NCBI GenBank assembly: GCA_902521615.1 | Contig: CABYSJ010000002.1 | Location: 1 to 64,000, forward strand | DNA: 64,000 nt | Direction of reading: 5' to 3' | Source: an uncultured Pelagibacteraceae bacterium | GTDB taxonomy: Bacteria > Pseudomonadota > Alphaproteobacteria > Pelagibacterales > Pelagibacteraceae | Shown here: positions 34,089-46,400 of the stretch, in pieces | Numbering within the stretch: the first letter of the stretch is position 1 | Layout of the letters: every line of letters begins with the position of its first letter | Made by a program: the position numbers and the translations under genes | Notes under the pieces: model-generated | Database searches by the model: none | The model's input: the letters and a program-made list of their open reading frames with translations, nothing else | Told to the model about the DNA's origin: nothing

Positions 34089-34115
34089 ATTATTAACTAT
34101 TTCTTAAATAATCAA
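34089..34115 (-). promoter_or_regulatory. Possible promoter of tRNA-Thr
   Basis: On the minus strand TTGATT (34110-34115) and AATAAT (34089-34094) are 15 bp apart, about 11 nt before the tRNA. It overlaps the rlmB stop, so read-through from rlmB is the alternative. Confidence 0.35.
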
Positions 34116-34855
34116 CTCTTTTTTTTTATATAACTTAGGTGATGAAACACAATTGCAGCACTATTTGAGATATTTAAACTTTCAATGTCTTCATTCATAT
34201 TAATTTTTACAAAAAAATCTGCATATTTACCTGTATGTTGTCTCATGCCAAATCCTTCAGATCCAAATAGAAGAATATTATTTCCTTCCCATTTGATATC
34301 AGTGAAATCTTTTTGACCTTTTGCATCAAATCCGTAAACCCAGAAATTTTTTTCTCTTAAATTTTTAAGTGTTGAATTAATGTTAGAGACTTGAAATATA
34401 TTCATATGTTCCATGCATCCACTAGCTGATTTATACATTAATTTACTATCGCGTGGAAAATGTCTTTCTTTGATTATCAATCCATCAATATCAAATGATG
34501 CAGCACTTCTGATTAGTGAACCAATATTTCTTGGATCAGTAACTTCGTCGAGACAAATAAATGTTAAATTATTTTTATCTTTTATAAACTGTTTTAGGTC
34601 TGGTTGATCTAGATGTTCAATTTCAGCAACATAACCATTATGCATTAATTGTTCTTTAGAAGTATATTTGTCTAATTCTTTTTTAGATTTAAAATAAACT
34701 TTGACATCCTCTAAAATGTTTTTATTAGGGTTTTTTCTATGAATATTTTTTTTAGATTCTTCTGTTAAAAAGACCCTTAAAACTTTTCTTTTTGGGTTTC
34801 TTAAAGCTTCAATTACCGCATGTTGGCCAACAATGAAAAAAGATGATTTATTCAT
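34112..34855 (-). CDS. rlmB: 23S rRNA (guanosine-2'-O-)-methyltransferase, RlmB/TrmH family
   Basis: 247 residues. The N-terminal L30e-like substrate-binding domain (VGQHAVIEALRNPKRKV) is followed by the SPOUT domain with LDEVTDPRNIGSLIRSA, LLFGSEGFGMR and LNISNSAAIVF, the three TrmH-family motifs with the deep knot. It methylates a 23S rRNA guanosine in E. coli. A different rRNA or tRNA target is possible. It diverges from the tRNA-Tyr/tuf transcript. Confidence 0.88.
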   Translation of the reverse strand: MNKSSFFIVGQHAVIEALRNPKRKVLRVFLTEESKKNIHRKNPNKNILEDVKVYFKSKKELDKYTSKEQLMHNGYVAEIEHLDQPDLKQFIKDKNNLTFICLDEVTDPRNIGSLIRSAASFDIDGLIIKERHFPRDSKLMYKSASGCMEHMNIFQVSNINSTLKNLREKNFWVYGFDAKGQKDFTDIKWEGNNILLFGSEGFGMRQHTGKYADFFVKINMNEDIESLNISNSAAIVFHHLSYIKKKS

Positions 34856-34909
34856 AAATTATTAAGTGTTTTACACGTTTTTTTTAATATTTACTTATTA
34901 AATCACGTG

Positions 34910-34937
34910 TTGCATTTGCATAAATAAAATATATAAA
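34910..34937 (+). promoter_or_regulatory. Promoter of the tRNA-Tyr/tRNA-Gly/tuf transcript
   Basis: TTGCAT (34910-34915), 16 bp, TATAAA (34932-34937). A small hairpin GGGGA-CACT-TCCCC (34968-34981) follows just before tRNA-Tyr. Confidence 0.55.
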
Positions 34938-34984
34938 ACGCATGTTATTTGAAGCTTTATTGAACAAGGGGACACTTCCCCAAA

Positions 34985-35070
34985 GGAGGGGTTCCAGAGC
35001 GGTCAAATGGGGCGGGCTGTAAACCCGTTGACTTCGGTCTTCGAAAGTTCGAATCTTTCCCCCTCCACCA
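34985..35070 (+). tRNA. tRNA-Tyr(GUA)
   Basis: 86 nt with encoded CCA. Acceptor GGAGGGG pairs with CCCCTCC; loop CTGTAAA gives anticodon GUA; a long variable arm (GACTTCGGTC) fits bacterial tRNA-Tyr. First RNA of the tuf transcript. Confidence 0.97.
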
Positions 35071-35114
35071 TTTAATAAAATTTAGATAACATGGAGTGTT
35101 ACTCTTGGGGTTGT

Positions 35115-35188
35115 GCGGGTGTAGTTCAATGGTAGAACGCTAGCCTTCCAAGCTGGATGTAAGGGTTCGATTCCCTTTACCCGCTCCA
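35115..35188 (+). tRNA. tRNA-Gly(UCC)
   Basis: 74 nt with encoded CCA. Acceptor GCGGGTG pairs with TACCCGC; anticodon loop CTTCCAA gives UCC. It sits between tRNA-Tyr and tuf, the same neighbourhood as in the E. coli tufB operon. Confidence 0.97.
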
Positions 35189-35237
35189 AGAAATTAAAAT
35201 TAGAAGAAACAAAAAATAAAACTGAGGTAAAAACGTA

Positions 35238-36428
35238 ATGTCAAAAGAAAAATTTGTAAGAAATAAACCCCACTGTAACATTGGGACTATTGGTCATGTC
35301 GACCATGGTAAAACAACTCTTACTGCCGCAATTACAAATGTATTAGCACAAGCGGGCGGCGGAACAGCTGTTGCTTATGATCAAATTGATAAAGCACCTG
35401 AAGAAAAAGAGAGAGGTATAACAATTTCAACAGCACACGTAGAGTATGAAACTGAAAAAAGACACTATGCACACGTAGATTGTCCTGGACACGCTGACTA
35501 TGTTAAAAACATGATTACTGGTGCTGCACAAATGGATGGTGCAATCTTAGTTGTTAACGCAGCTGATGGTCCAATGCCACAAACAAGAGAACACATTCTT
35601 TTAGGAAGACAAGTTGGTATTCCTGCAATTGTTGTTTACTTAAATAAAGTAGATCAAGTTGATGATAAAGAAATGATTGAACTTGTTGAAGAAGAAATTA
35701 GAGAGCTTTTAACTTCATACAAATACCCAGGTGATAAAACACCAATCGTAAAAGGTTCAGCTTTAGCAGCAGTTGAAGGAAGAGATGATGAAATTGGAAA
35801 AAATTCAATTTTAGAATTAATGAAAGCTGTTGATGAACACATTCCGCAACCAGCTAGAGAAGTTGATAAACCTTTCTTGATGCCAGTTGAGGACGTATTT
35901 TCAATTTCTGGAAGAGGAACAGTTGCAACTGGAAGAGTTGAGTCAGGTGTAATTAAGACTGGTGAGGAAGTTGAAATAGTTGGAATTAGAGAAACTAAAA
36001 AATCCGTTTGTACTGGAGTTGAAATGTTTAGAAAACTTTTAGATTCTGGTGAAGCTGGTGATAACGTTGGAATTTTATTGAGAGGTATTGAAAGAACTGA
36101 TATCGAAAGAGGTCAAGTTCTTTGTAAGCCTGGTTCAATTACTCCTCATACTAAATTTGAAGCTCAAGCGTATGTACTTAAAAAAGATGAAGGTGGTAGA
36201 CATACTCCATTCTTTACTAAATACAGACCACAGTTTTATTTTAGAACAACAGACGTTACAGGTGAGGTAGAATTACCAGCTGGTACAGAAATGGTTATGC
36301 CAGGTGATGATGCTAAATTTACTGTTAAACTAATTACACCAATTGCAATGGCAGAGAAATTAAACTTTGCAATTAGAGAAGGTGGAAGAACTGTTGGAGC
36401 AGGAGTAGTAACTAAAATTATAGAGTAA
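35238..36428 (+). CDS. tuf: Elongation factor Tu
   Basis: 396 residues. GTPase motifs [17 protein letters not shown] and LNKVD are intact; domains 2 and 3 follow with [11 protein letters not shown] and FRTTDVTG. It delivers aminoacyl-tRNA to the ribosome. Preceded by tRNA-Tyr and tRNA-Gly and followed by tRNA-Trp and secE. It is the only tuf in the window, since the usual slot between fusA and rpsJ is empty. Confidence 0.99.
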   Translation: MSKEKFVRNKPHCNIGTIGHVDHGKTTLTAAITNVLAQAGGGTAVAYDQIDKAPEEKERGITISTAHVEYETEKRHYAHVDCPGHADYVKNMITGAAQMDGAILVVNAADGPMPQTREHILLGRQVGIPAIVVYLNKVDQVDDKEMIELVEEEIRELLTSYKYPGDKTPIVKGSALAAVEGRDDEIGKNSILELMKAVDEHIPQPAREVDKPFLMPVEDVFSISGRGTVATGRVESGVIKTGEEVEIVGIRETKKSVCTGVEMFRKLLDSGEAGDNVGILLRGIERTDIERGQVLCKPGSITPHTKFEAQAYVLKKDEGGRHTPFFTKYRPQFYFRTTDVTGEVELPAGTEMVMPGDDAKFTVKLITPIAMAEKLNFAIREGGRTVGAGVVTKIIE

Positions 36429-36438
36429 CTCTATAAAT

Positions 36439-36514
36439 AGGAGTGTAGCTCAATTGGTAGAGCGCCGGTCTCCAAAACCGGAGGCTGAGGGTTCGAGTCC
36501 CTCCGCTCCTGCCA
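36439..36514 (+). tRNA. tRNA-Trp(CCA)
   Basis: 76 nt with encoded 3' CCA. Acceptor AGGAGTG pairs with CGCTCCT; loop CTCCAAA gives anticodon CCA. Placed between tuf and secE, a common alphaproteobacterial order. Confidence 0.97.
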
Positions 36515-36531
36515 ACTTGAGCTTATAAATT

Positions 36532-36723
36532 ATGAGAAACCCGATTAAATTTATACAAGAAGTCAAACAAGAGGCTTTCAAAGTTACTTGGCCAACATGG
36601 AAAGAGACATTACAAGGTGCTTTAATGGTTTTTATTATGGCAGTTGTTATGTCTTTATTTTTTCTTCTTTTAGATCAGGTTTTAAAATTTTTCTTAGAAC
36701 TTTTACTTAAAGTGAGTATTTAA
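36532..36723 (+). CDS. secE: Protein translocase subunit SecE
   Basis: 63 residues, the short one-span SecE. EVKQEAFKVTWPTWKE is the conserved amphipathic region and a single membrane helix (VFIMAVVMSLFFLLL) follows. Clamps SecY in the translocon. Overlaps nusG (TAATG). Confidence 0.96.
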   Translation: MRNPIKFIQEVKQEAFKVTWPTWKETLQGALMVFIMAVVMSLFFLLLDQVLKFFLELLLKVSI

Positions 36724-37253
36724 TGAAAAATTGGTACATTGTTCAATCACATTCTAGTTTTGAGAATAAAGTTGCCTCATTAATTAAAGAGGAGGCAGAT
36801 AAAGCTAAAATTGCTGATAAGTTTGAAGAAATTATTGTACCTACTCATGATGTTACTGAGGTCAAGAGAGGTAAAAGAATTCAAAGAAAGAAAAAATACT
36901 TTCCTGGTTATGTACTAATTAAGAGTGAGATGGATAACAATATTTATCACATGATAAAGAGCATAAAGAGGGTAAGTGGTTTCTTGGGCACAAAAGGTAC
37001 TCCTGTTCCAGTTTCAGACAAAGAAGTAGAGAAAATTTTAGGTCAGATCAAAGATGGTGTTGCTCAGCCTAAATCTGGCGTAGATTACAGTGTTGGTGAA
37101 AAAGTTCAGGTTGTAGACGGTCCATTTGCTTCATTTACTGGAATGATTGAAGAAATAGATGAAGAAAAAGCTAGACTTAAGGTGTCAGTTTCTATATTTG
37201 GTCGTCCTACACCAGTAGATTTAGAATATAATCAGGTTGAGAAGGTAAGTTAA
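36723..37253 (+). CDS. nusG: Transcription termination/antitermination factor NusG
   Basis: 176 residues. The N-terminal NGN domain starts [17 protein letters not shown] with FPGYVLI near 60, and the C-terminal KOW domain has [17 protein letters not shown]. It binds RNA polymerase and links it to Rho or the ribosome. Overlaps secE and rplK by single bases. Confidence 0.97.
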   Translation: MKNWYIVQSHSSFENKVASLIKEEADKAKIADKFEEIIVPTHDVTEVKRGKRIQRKKKYFPGYVLIKSEMDNNIYHMIKSIKRVSGFLGTKGTPVPVSDKEVEKILGQIKDGVAQPKSGVDYSVGEKVQVVDGPFASFTGMIEEIDEEKARLKVSVSIFGRPTPVDLEYNQVEKVS

Positions 37254-37678
37254 TGGCAAAAGAAATAAGTGGATTTATAAAACTACAAATCAAAGGTGGT
37301 CAAGCTAATCCAGCTCCCCCAGTTGGCCCTGCATTAGGTCAACGTGGTGTAAATATTATGGAGTTTTGTAAAGCTTTTAACGACAAAACTAAATCAATGG
37401 CAGGAAAACCTGTTCCAGTTGAAATTACAGTCTATAAAGATAAAAAATTTGATTTTAAAATTAAATCACCGCCAGCATCTTTTTATATAAAAGAAGCGGT
37501 AAAACTTAAAGGTGGTTCAAAAGAACCTGGAAGGAACATTGTTGCTTCAATTTCTAAAAAACAACTTGAGAGTATAGCTAAAGAAAAAATGAATGATTTA
37601 AATGCTCATGATATTGAAGAAGCTATAAAAATTATTGCAGGATCAGCAAGATCAATGGGTATTGAGGTAAAAGAATAA
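37253..37678 (+). CDS. rplK: 50S ribosomal protein L11 (uL11)
   Basis: 141 residues, standard. [20 protein letters not shown] opens the protein and [10 protein letters not shown] ends it, both typical. Part of the GTPase-associated centre. Overlaps nusG and rplA. Confidence 0.98.
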   Translation: MAKEISGFIKLQIKGGQANPAPPVGPALGQRGVNIMEFCKAFNDKTKSMAGKPVPVEITVYKDKKFDFKIKSPPASFYIKEAVKLKGGSKEPGRNIVASISKKQLESIAKEKMNDLNAHDIEEAIKIIAGSARSMGIEVKE

Positions 37679-38367
37679 TGGCATCAAAAAGATACAAAAA
37701 ATTACCTGAAAATACAAAAGACTTGAGTGCCGAATCTATCGAAAAATTATTACCTCAAATTAAAAAAAACTGTACAACTAAATTTGACGAGTCTTTAGAT
37801 TTAAGTTTTCAAATAAACAACAAACAAAAAAAGAGTGAAATAAACATCAGAACAGTAGTTAATTTACCTGGCGGAACAGGTAAGAAAGTTAAAGTTGCTG
37901 TAGTATGTGAAGATAATAAAGCACAAGATGCAAAAGATGCTGGTGCAGATATTGTGGGTGGTGATGAATTTGTTGAGAGCATTAAAGGTGGAGAATTAAA
38001 CTTTGAAAAATTAATTTGTACACCTGGAATGATGATTAAACTTTCTAAATTAGGGAAAGTCTTAGGACCAAAAGGTTTAATGCCTAATCCTAAGCTAGGT
38101 TCAGTTTCTGAAAATATTAAAGAAGCTGTAACTAATGCTAAATCTGGTCAAGTAGAAATCAGAAATGATAAAGACGGAAATATTGGAGTTAGTATTGGTA
38201 AAAAATCTTTTAGTGATGATCAATTACTTAAAAACTACAATGCAATTTTAGATGCTTTAGAAAAAGAAAAATCAAATAACACTTTAAAAGGTGATTTAAT
38301 TAGAAGTGTATTTGCTACGTCAACAATGGGTGTTTCATATAAAGTTAAATTAGGGAAATCGATATAG
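37678..38367 (+). CDS. rplA: 50S ribosomal protein L1 (uL1)
   Basis: 229 residues with the L1 signature LGPKGLMPNPKLG and GQVEIRNDKDGNI. Forms the L1 stalk and in many bacteria represses its own operon. Confidence 0.98.
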   Translation: MASKRYKKLPENTKDLSAESIEKLLPQIKKNCTTKFDESLDLSFQINNKQKKSEINIRTVVNLPGGTGKKVKVAVVCEDNKAQDAKDAGADIVGGDEFVESIKGGELNFEKLICTPGMMIKLSKLGKVLGPKGLMPNPKLGSVSENIKEAVTNAKSGQVEIRNDKDGNIGVSIGKKSFSDDQLLKNYNAILDALEKEKSNNTLKGDLIRSVFATSTMGVSYKVKLGKSI

Positions 38368-38369
38368 TT

Positions 38370-38891
38370 ATGATGAACAAAGAACAAAAGAAAAATTATA
38401 TTGAAGAAATGACTAGTAAGTTTGAAAACAGCAAGGCTGTAATGGTTACCCATTATCAAGGTTTAACAATGACACAATTGGATGAATTGAGAGCTAAAAT
38501 GAGAGAACATGGAATCATTTTTAAAATAACAAAAAATAGAATTACAAAATTAGCTTTAGAAAAAACAAAGTGTAAAGATTTATCAAATTTATTTACTGGC
38601 CCTACCGCAGTTGCATTTGGAGAGGATGCCATAATGTCTGCAAGGATTCTTTCAAAATTTGCAAAAGATAACGAAAACTTAAAATTAATTGGTGGAATCA
38701 TGGATAACGAGGTCTTAGATCAGGCCGGTGTCCAAAATGTAGCTAGTTTACCTACATTGGATGAAGCAAGAGCCAATATTGTGGGGATTTTGAACGCTTC
38801 TGCATCTAAATTAATCAGTATTTTGCTTGCACATTCAGAAAAAATGAGTAGTTTGACGGCAGAAAATTCTGAAACACAACCCAAAGAGTAA
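38370..38891 (+). CDS. rplJ: 50S ribosomal protein L10 (uL10)
   Basis: 173 residues. The N-terminal rRNA-binding part has [18 protein letters not shown] and KITKNRI; the C-terminal helix binds L7/L12. Two ATG codons stand side by side at the start. Confidence 0.97.
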   Translation: MMNKEQKKNYIEEMTSKFENSKAVMVTHYQGLTMTQLDELRAKMREHGIIFKITKNRITKLALEKTKCKDLSNLFTGPTAVAFGEDAIMSARILSKFAKDNENLKLIGGIMDNEVLDQAGVQNVASLPTLDEARANIVGILNASASKLISILLAHSEKMSSLTAENSETQPKE

Positions 38892-38896
38892 TACAT

Positions 38897-39262
38897 ATGC
38901 CTGACCTAAATAAAATTATTGAAGACTTATCAAGTTTGACTGTCGCAGAGGCGGCTGAACTTTCAAAACAATTAGAAGAAAAATGGGGTGTAACTCCAAT
39001 GGCAGCAGCAGCTCCAGCAGCAGCAGGTGGTGCAGCTCCAGCAGAAGATAAAGATGATTTCACAATCATGCTAGTATCTGCAGGTGATAAAAAAATTAAT
39101 GTTATCAAAGAAGTAAGAGCAGCTACCTCATTAGGTTTAAAAGAAGCTAAAGATCTTGTAGAAGGAGCACCAAAAGAAGTTAAATCTGGTGTAAATAAAA
39201 AAGACGCTGAAGAGATCAAAGCTAAGTTAGAAGCTGCTGGCGCTAAAGTAGAACTTAAATAA
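38897..39262 (+). CDS. rplL: 50S ribosomal protein L7/L12 (bL12)
   Basis: 121 residues: N-terminal dimer helix, an Ala/Pro-rich hinge (about 36-51) and the C-terminal domain with [20 protein letters not shown]. Recruits elongation factors to the ribosome. Confidence 0.98.
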   Translation: MPDLNKIIEDLSSLTVAEAAELSKQLEEKWGVTPMAAAAPAAAGGAAPAEDKDDFTIMLVSAGDKKINVIKEVRAATSLGLKEAKDLVEGAPKEVKSGVNKKDAEEIKAKLEAAGAKVELK

Positions 39263-39281
39263 ATTAAATAGAAAGAATTCG

Positions 39282-39307
39282 AATACTGATTATTTTTAAT
39301 CAGTATT
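39282..39307 (+). terminator. Strong hairpin between rplL and rpoB (attenuator or processing site)
   Basis: A perfect 11-bp stem, AATACTGATTA (39282-39292) with TAATCAGTATT (39297-39307), closes a TTTT loop. Only a broken T tract follows (TTTAT), and rpoB starts 12 nt after it. This is the place where E. coli carries an attenuator and an RNase III site, so partial termination or cleavage is more likely than full termination. Confidence 0.6.
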
Positions 39308-39318
39308 TATAAACTTAA

Positions 39319-42300
39319 ATGCAATTATCTTTTACTGAAAAGAAAAATATAAGAAAAAGTTTTGGTAAACTTAAAGAAAGTTTATCTATCCCTAATTTAA
39401 TTGAAGTACAAAAAAATTCTTATAAAGAATTAACAGAATTTAATGCTGAAGCAGCTGAACTGACCAAAGGTTTTGATAGGGTATTTAAGAGCATATTTCC
39501 AATTGAAGATTTAAATGATAAAGCAACTTTAGAGTATGTTTCATACAGGTTAGAAAAACCAAAATTTGATGTTGAAGAGTGTATAGCGAGAGGTCTTACA
39601 TATTCATCAGCTCTAAAGTGTACTTTAAGGTTAGTAGTATATGAAATAGATCAAGAAAATAATACAAAAGATATTTTATCAGCTAAAGAACAAGAAGTTT
39701 ATATGGGTGAAGTTCCTATGATGACGAATAGTGGAACTTTTATAACTAACGGTGTTCAAAGAGTTGTAGTAAACCAAATGCATAGAAGTCCAGGTGTATT
39801 TTTTGATCACGATAAAGGAAAAACTCATGCAAGTGGTAAGCTTTTATTTAATTGCAGAGTAATACCTAATAGAGGTTCTTGGTTAGATTTTGAGTATGAT
39901 GTTAAAGATTTTCTATATTTTAAAATTGATAGAAAAAAGAAAATTTTTTCATCTACTTTATTGTTAGCTTTAGGTTACACAAAATCAGAAATAGTAGATG
40001 AGTTCTATGAAAGTGAACAATATAATTTTGATCCAAAAACAGAAAAATGGAAAACTAAATTTAATCCAGAAAACTATAAGGCAAAAAATTTCTCAGAAGA
40101 AGTAATTGATGCAAAAACTGGTGAAGTAGTAATTAAATTAGGTGATAAGATCAACTTTTTAAGTGCAAAAAAACTAGCAAATGATGGTTTGAAAGACATA
40201 CTGGTTTCTAGAGAGTCTTTGTTTGGTAAATTTTTACACAGAGATATAAAAGTTAATGAAGAAGAAGATGGTGTTTTTAAAATTGGGACTGAATTAAATG
40301 ATACAATTATTCAACAAATTTTAGATGCAAATATACATACACTTCAAATTTCTGTTACAAATTCTATTAATAAAGGACCTTATCTACTTACAACTATTTT
40401 AGCTGATAAAAATAATACTAAAGACGAAGCTATCACGGAAATCTATAAAATGTTAAGACCTGGAGAACCGCCAACAATAGAGATTGCAACTCAAATATTT
40501 AACAATCTTTTCTTTAGCTCAGACAGATATGATTTGTCTGATGTTGGAAGAGTAAAAATGAACTCAAGATTAAATCAAGAATGTTCTGATAAAATTACCA
40601 TATTAAGAAATGACGATATCATAGCAATTATTCACAAAATGTTGGATTTACGTGATGGTAAAGATGATGTTGATGATATTGATCATCTAGGAAATAGAAG
40701 AGTTCGTTCTGTTGGAGAGCTAGTTGAGAACCAAGCTAGAATTGGTGTTTATAGAATGGAAAGAGCTATTAAAGAAAAAATGACAACTTTAGATGTTGAA
40801 TCAGCAATGCCACAAGATCTAATTAATGCAAAACCATTAACAGTTTCATTAAAAGATTTTTTTGCAAGCTCACAACTATCTCAGTTTATGGACCAAACAA
40901 ATCCTTTATCTGAAATTACTCATAAAAGAAGAGTTTCAGCACTAGGTCCGGGTGGTTTAACAAGAGAAAGAGCAGGTTTTGAAGTAAGAGACGTACATCC
41001 AACACACTATGGAAGAATTTGTCCAATTGAGACACCTGAAGGTCCAAATATTGGTTTGATTAATAGTTTATCAACTTATGCAAAAATTAATAAGTATGGC
41101 TTTATAGAAAGCCCATACAAAAAAGTCAAAGACGGTGTTGTTCAAGATAAAGTTGAATACTTATCAGCAATGGAAGAAACAAAATTCACTATTGCTCAAG
41201 CAAATACAAAACTTGATAAAAATGGAAAAATTACTGAAGAACTAGTTTCATGCAGACAAAACCTTAACTTTCTTTTAGCAAAACCGGACTCTATTGATTA
41301 TATTGACGTATCACCAAAACAATTAGTTTCAGTTGCAGCATCTTTAATTCCATTCTTAGAAAATGATGATGCAAACAGAGCCTTAATGGGCTCGAACATG
41401 ATGAGGCAAGCAGTTCCATTATTAAAACCCGAGTCGCCACTTGTTGGCACAGGAATTGAAAGTGATGTTGCTCTAGATTCTGGTGTAACAATTGTAGCTA
41501 AGCGTGATGGAATTGTTGATAAAATAGATGGTAAAAGAATTGTTATAAAAGTAACCGAGGAAACAGACTTTAGTAAGTCTGGGGTAGATATCTATAACCT
41601 TCAAAAATTTAAAAGATCTAACCAAAACACTTGTATAAATCAAAGACCACTAGTTAGAGTTGGTGATAAGGTTAAATCTGGAGATATTATTGCAGATGGT
41701 CCTTCAACAAAATTAGGTGAACTTGCTTTAGGTAAGAATGTTACTGTAGCATTTATGCCGTGGCAAGGTTATAACTTTGAAGACTCAATTTTAATTTCAG
41801 AAAGGTGTGTTACAGATGACGTTTTTACATCTGTTCATATTGTTGAATACGAAATAATGGCGAGAGATACAAAGCTTGGTGAAGAAGAAATAACAAGAGA
41901 TATACCAAATGTAAATGAAGAAGCTTTAAAAAACCTTGATGAGTCAGGAATAGTTTATATTGGCGCAGAGGTAAATGCTGGAGATATTTTGGTTGGTAAA
42001 GTTACTCCTAAAGGAGACTCAGCATCAGGCCCTGAAGAAAAATTATTAAGATCAATTTTTGGAGAAAAAGCCATCGATGTAACAGATACATCTTTAAGAA
42101 TGTCTAGAGGATCAAGTGGAACCGTAGTTGATGTAAGAGTATTCAATAGACATGGAATTGAGAAAGATGAAAGATCAATAACAATTGAAAGAGCTGAAAT
42201 TGAACAAGTTCAACAAGATAAAATTGTTGAGGAAGAAATATTAGAAAGAAGCATTAAACAAAGAGCTTCACAATTCCTGTCAGGGTCATCTTTAACTAAA

Positions 42301-43407
42301 AAATTAAAAGATTTATCCGAAGGAACTAAATTAGATTTTGATAAAATTAATAAACTATCAATTAATGATGTCTTCAAAATCACAGTAGGAAATGTAAATG
42401 ACGAAGCAACATTAGCTCAATTAAAAGATCAATATAATAAAGCAAAACAAGACATAACCGAGAGATTTGAAGATAAAGTTTTAAAAATTAGAAGTGGTGA
42501 TGATTTGTTACCAAGTGTTATGAAAATGGTAAAAGTATTCGTTGCTATCAAAAGAAGATTAAGACCTGGTGATAAAATGTCTGGAAGACATGGAAATAAA
42601 GGTGTTGTAAGTAAAATTATACCTGTTGAAGACATGCCATACAGAGAAGACGGCAGACCAGTTGACATTGTATTAAATCCTCTGGGTGTTCCAAGCAGGA
42701 TGAACGTTGGACAAATTTTAGAGACACATTTAGGTTGGGCATGTAAAGAATTTGGTGAACAAGTTAAAAATTTAGTAAACGAAAATAACAAAAAAATTGA
42801 AAGAACAGAAAAAATCGAAAAATTCTTAAAATCTGTTTATGGAGAAGAAATTTTTAACGAAAAAGTAGACAAATTGAGCAAAAATGAATTTAAAGATCTT
42901 TGTGAAAATTTACAAAATGGTATCGCAATTTCAACACCTGTTTTCGATGGTGCTAAAGAAAAAAATGTTACTGAGATGCTTGAACTAGCAAATCTACCAG
43001 GATCAGGACAAACTTATTTATGGGATGGAAGAACAGGAGAGAAATTTGATAGACCGGTTACTGTTGGAATAATCTATATGCTAAAACTTCATCACTTAGT
43101 TGAAGATAAAATTCATGCAAGATCTACAGGACCTTACAGTTTAGTTACACAACAACCACTTGGTGGTAAAGCACAGTTAGGTGGTCAAAGATTTGGTGAA
43201 ATGGAAGTGTGGGCTCTTGAAGCATATGGTGCGTCATATACTTTACAGGAAATTTTAACTGTTAAATCTGATGACGTCGCAGGAAGAGTTAAAGTTTATG
43301 AGACTATAGTTAAAGGTGAAGAAAACTTTGAGTCAGGTATACCAGAGTCATTTAACGTTTTAGTTAAAGAGATTAAATCATTAGCATTAAATGTGGAGCT
43401 TAATTAA
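39319..43407 (+). CDS. rpoB: RNA polymerase beta subunit
   Basis: 1362 residues, near the E. coli length. The rifampicin region (around residues 513-545) reads [16 protein letters not shown] and [12 protein letters not shown], the sensitive-type residues. [14 protein letters not shown] and [17 protein letters not shown] are the conserved C-terminal blocks. Overlaps rpoC by 1 bp. Confidence 0.99.
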   Translation: MQLSFTEKKNIRKSFGKLKESLSIPNLIEVQKNSYKELTEFNAEAAELTKGFDRVFKSIFPIEDLNDKATLEYVSYRLEKPKFDVEECIARGLTYSSALKCTLRLVVYEIDQENNTKDILSAKEQEVYMGEVPMMTNSGTFITNGVQRVVVNQMHRSPGVFFDHDKGKTHASGKLLFNCRVIPNRGSWLDFEYDVKDFLYFKIDRKKKIFSSTLLLALGYTKSEIVDEFYESEQYNFDPKTEKWKTKFNPENYKAKNFSEEVIDAKTGEVVIKLGDKINFLSAKKLANDGLKDILVSRESLFGKFLHRDIKVNEEEDGVFKIGTELNDTIIQQILDANIHTLQISVTNSINKGPYLLTTILADKNNTKDEAITEIYKMLRPGEPPTIEIATQIFNNLFFSSDRYDLSDVGRVKMNSRLNQECSDKITILRNDDIIAIIHKMLDLRDGKDDVDDIDHLGNRRVRSVGELVENQARIGVYRMERAIKEKMTTLDVESAMPQDLINAKPLTVSLKDFFASSQLSQFMDQTNPLSEITHKRRVSALGPGGLTRERAGFEVRDVHPTHYGRICPIETPEGPNIGLINSLSTYAKINKYGFIESPYKKVKDGVVQDKVEYLSAMEETKFTIAQANTKLDKNGKITEELVSCRQNLNFLLAKPDSIDYIDVSPKQLVSVAASLIPFLENDDANRALMGSNMMRQAVPLLKPESPLVGTGIESDVALDSGVTIVAKRDGIVDKIDGKRIVIKVTEETDFSKSGVDIYNLQKFKRSNQNTCINQRPLVRVGDKVKSGDIIADGPSTKLGELALGKNVTVAFMPWQGYNFEDSILISERCVTDDVFTSVHIVEYEIMARDTKLGEEEITRDIPNVNEEALKNLDESGIVYIGAEVNAGDILVGKVTPKGDSASGPEEKLLRSIFGEKAIDVTDTSLRMSRGSSGTVVDVRVFNRHGIEKDERSITIERAEIEQVQQDKIVEEEILERSIKQRASQFLSGSSLTKKLKDLSEGTKLDFDKINKLSINDVFKITVGNVNDEATLAQLKDQYNKAKQDITERFEDKVLKIRSGDDLLPSVMKMVKVFVAIKRRLRPGDKMSGRHGNKGVVSKIIPVEDMPYREDGRPVDIVLNPLGVPSRMNVGQILETHLGWACKEFGEQVKNLVNENNKKIERTEKIEKFLKSVYGEEIFNEKVDKLSKNEFKDLCENLQNGIAISTPVFDGAKEKNVTEMLELANLPGSGQTYLWDGRTGEKFDRPVTVGIIYMLKLHHLVEDKIHARSTGPYSLVTQQPLGGKAQLGGQRFGEMEVWALEAYGASYTLQEILTVKSDDVAGRVKVYETIVKGEENFESGIPESFNVLVKEIKSLALNVELN

Positions 43408-46400
43408 TGAAAAAAGAATTAACAGATCTATTTAAGGGCAGCGAAATTTCAGAAGCTCAAAATTTTAATAGCATTAAAATTTCACTTGCTAGCCCAGAGA
43501 AAATAAAATCTTGGACATTTGGTGAAATTAAAAAGCCTGAAACAATTAATTATAGAACGTTTAGACCTGAAAAAGATGGTTTGTTCTGTGCAAGGATTTT
43601 TGGACCGATAAAAGATTATGAGTGTTTATGCGGTAAGTATAAACGAATGAAATTTAGAGGAATTATATGTGAGAAATGTGGTGTTGAGGTTACAAAATCA
43701 AATGTAAGAAGAGAAAGAATGGGCCACATTAACCTTGCTACACCAGTAGCACATATTTGGTTCTTAAAGTCTCTTCCAAGCAGAATTGCTTTGGCTGTAG
43801 ACATGAAATTGAAAGAAATAGAGAGAGTTCTTTATTTTGAAAACTTTATAGTAATAGAGCCTGGTTTAACTGGTTTACAAAAAAATCAACTCTTAAATGA
43901 GGAAGAATTAGCAAAATACCAGGATGAGTTTGGTGAAGAGAGTTTTACAGCAGGAATAGGAGCAGAAGCTGTTCTTGAGATGCTGAAAAATTTAGATTTA
44001 GAATTAGAAAGAAAAAATCTTGTTAGCTTTATTAAAGAAACTAAATCAAAAGTTAACGAAGAAAGAGCAATTAAAAGATTAAAATTAATAGAGTCATTTA
44101 TTGAAACAGGTCAAAAACCAGAGTGGATGATTATGACCGTGGTACCAGTTATACCGCCAGAATTAAGACCATTAGTTCCTCTAGATGGCGGCAGATTTGC
44201 TACTTCAGATCTTAACGATTTATATAGAAGAGTAATTAACAGAAATAACAGATTAAAAAGATTAATGGATCTTAAAGCTCCAGATATCATTGTAAGAAAT
44301 GAAAAAAGGATGCTTCAAGAGTCTGTAGATGCTCTATTTGATAATGGTAGAAGAGGCAGGGTAATAACAGGAACTGGTAAGCGACCACTTAAATCTCTTG
44401 CTGAAATGTTAAAAGGTAAACAAGGAAGATTTAGACAAAATTTATTAGGTAAACGAGTTGATTATTCTGGAAGATCAGTAATAGTTGTCGGTCCTGATTT
44501 AAAACTACATGAATGTGGTTTACCAAAAAAAATGGCTCTTGAGTTATTTAAACCATTTTTATATGCAAGATTAAATAAATTAGGCTTAGCTTCAACGATT
44601 AAACAAGCTAAAAAATTAGTTGAAAAAGAAACAAATGCAGTTTGGGACGCTTTAGAATTGATAGTTAGAGAGCATCCAGTACTTTTAAATAGAGCACCAA
44701 CACTTCATAGACTTGGAGTTCAAGCATTTGAGCCAAAATTAATTGAAGGAGACGCAATTGAATTACACCCTTTAACTTGTGCAGCATTTAACGCTGACTT
44801 TGATGGTGACCAAATGGCAGTGCACGTGCCGTTAAGTTTAGAAGCACAATTAGAGGCAAGAATTTTAATGTTATCTACAAATAATATTCTTTCTCCATCA
44901 AACGGTAAACCAATTATTGTTCCGAGTCAGGATATGATTTTAGGAATTTACTATCTATCACAAGAACCTATATCTGATAAACCGGCAGGATACTTTACAA
45001 ACTCAGATCAAATTGAATTTGCATTATCATCTGGCCAAATAAATGTACATAGCACTATCATTTCAAGATTTGAGACTGTAGATGATCAAGGTAATAAAAA
45101 AATGGAAAAATATACTTCTACAGCTGGAAGATTTTTATTAGCAAATTTATTACCTAAAAATAGTAACATTAAGTTCTCTTTAGTAGATAGATTATTACCT
45201 AAAAAAGTAGTTTCAGAAATAATTGATGTTGTATTTAGATTTTGTGGTCAAAAAACAACTGTAATTTTCTGTGATAAGCTTAAAGATTTAGGATTTAAAC
45301 ATGCATTTAAAGCAGGAATTTCGTTTGGAAAAGACGATCTTGTAATACCTGAAAATAAAACTCAATTAATTGATGATACTAAGAAATTAATTGCAGATTA
45401 TGAAACTCAATATGCTGAAGGTTTAATTACAAGAGGTGAAAAATACAACAAAGTTGTTGATGCTTGGTCTAAGTGTACAGATAAAGTTGCTGGAGAAATG
45501 ATGAAAGGTATTTCAGCTACAGAAAAAACAGACGAAGGATTGAAAATAAATTCTGTATTTATGATGGCAGATAGTGGAGCTAGAGGATCTGCTGCTCAAA
45601 TGAAACAATTAGCTGGTATGAGAGGTTTGATTGCTAAACCTTCAGGTGAAATTATTGAAAGTCCAATTATCTCAAACTTTAAAGAAGGATTAACCGCTTT
45701 GGAGTATTTCAACTCAACACACGGAGCTAGAAAAGGTTTAGCAGATACAGCGCTGAAAACAGCTAGTTCTGGATATTTAACGAGAAGACTTTGCGATGTA
45801 GCTCAAGATTTAACTGTCACTAAAAAAGCTTGTGACTGTAAAAATCCAGGATTTATCGAACTCTCTGAAATTTTAGAAGGTGGTAATGTAGTAGTTAGCC
45901 TTTCTGAAAGAGCGCTTGGTAGAGTTACATTTGATGAGATTAAACATCCTTTAACTGGTGAAGTAATAATCAAAAAACAAACCATGATCGATGAGGCTGG
46001 ATGTGATAAAATTGATGCTGCAGGGGTAAAATCAATAAAAGTTTACTCGGTAATGACTTGTGGTTCAAAAGAAGGTGTTTGTGCTACTTCTTACGGAAGA
46101 GATTTGTCTAGAGGTAAAATGGTTCACGTTGGTGAAGCTATTGGAATGATTTCTGCACAGTCAATCGGTGAACCAGGAACACAGTTAACAATGAGAACTT
46201 TCCACGTAGGTGGAACTGCTTCTGTTAAACAGGATTCACAAATTGTAACTAAAAATGAAGGAACATTAAAAATTATTAACTCAAATATATTAGAGGACTC
46301 TAAAAAGAATTTAATTGTAATGGGTAGAAATACTCAGCTTTCAATTGAGGATGATAATGGAGTTCAAATTGCAGTTTATAAAGTTGCATATGGATCAAGA

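Noticed and set aside
38815-39219. Minus-strand 134-codon open frame across rplJ/rplL
   Set aside because: It is antisense to two certain ribosomal genes. Its Ala/Ser-rich sequence mirrors the L7/L12 hinge, and it resembles no family.
42429-42791. Minus-strand 120-codon open frame inside rpoB
   Set aside because: Shadow of the conserved rpoB coding strand; no ribosome site or family match.
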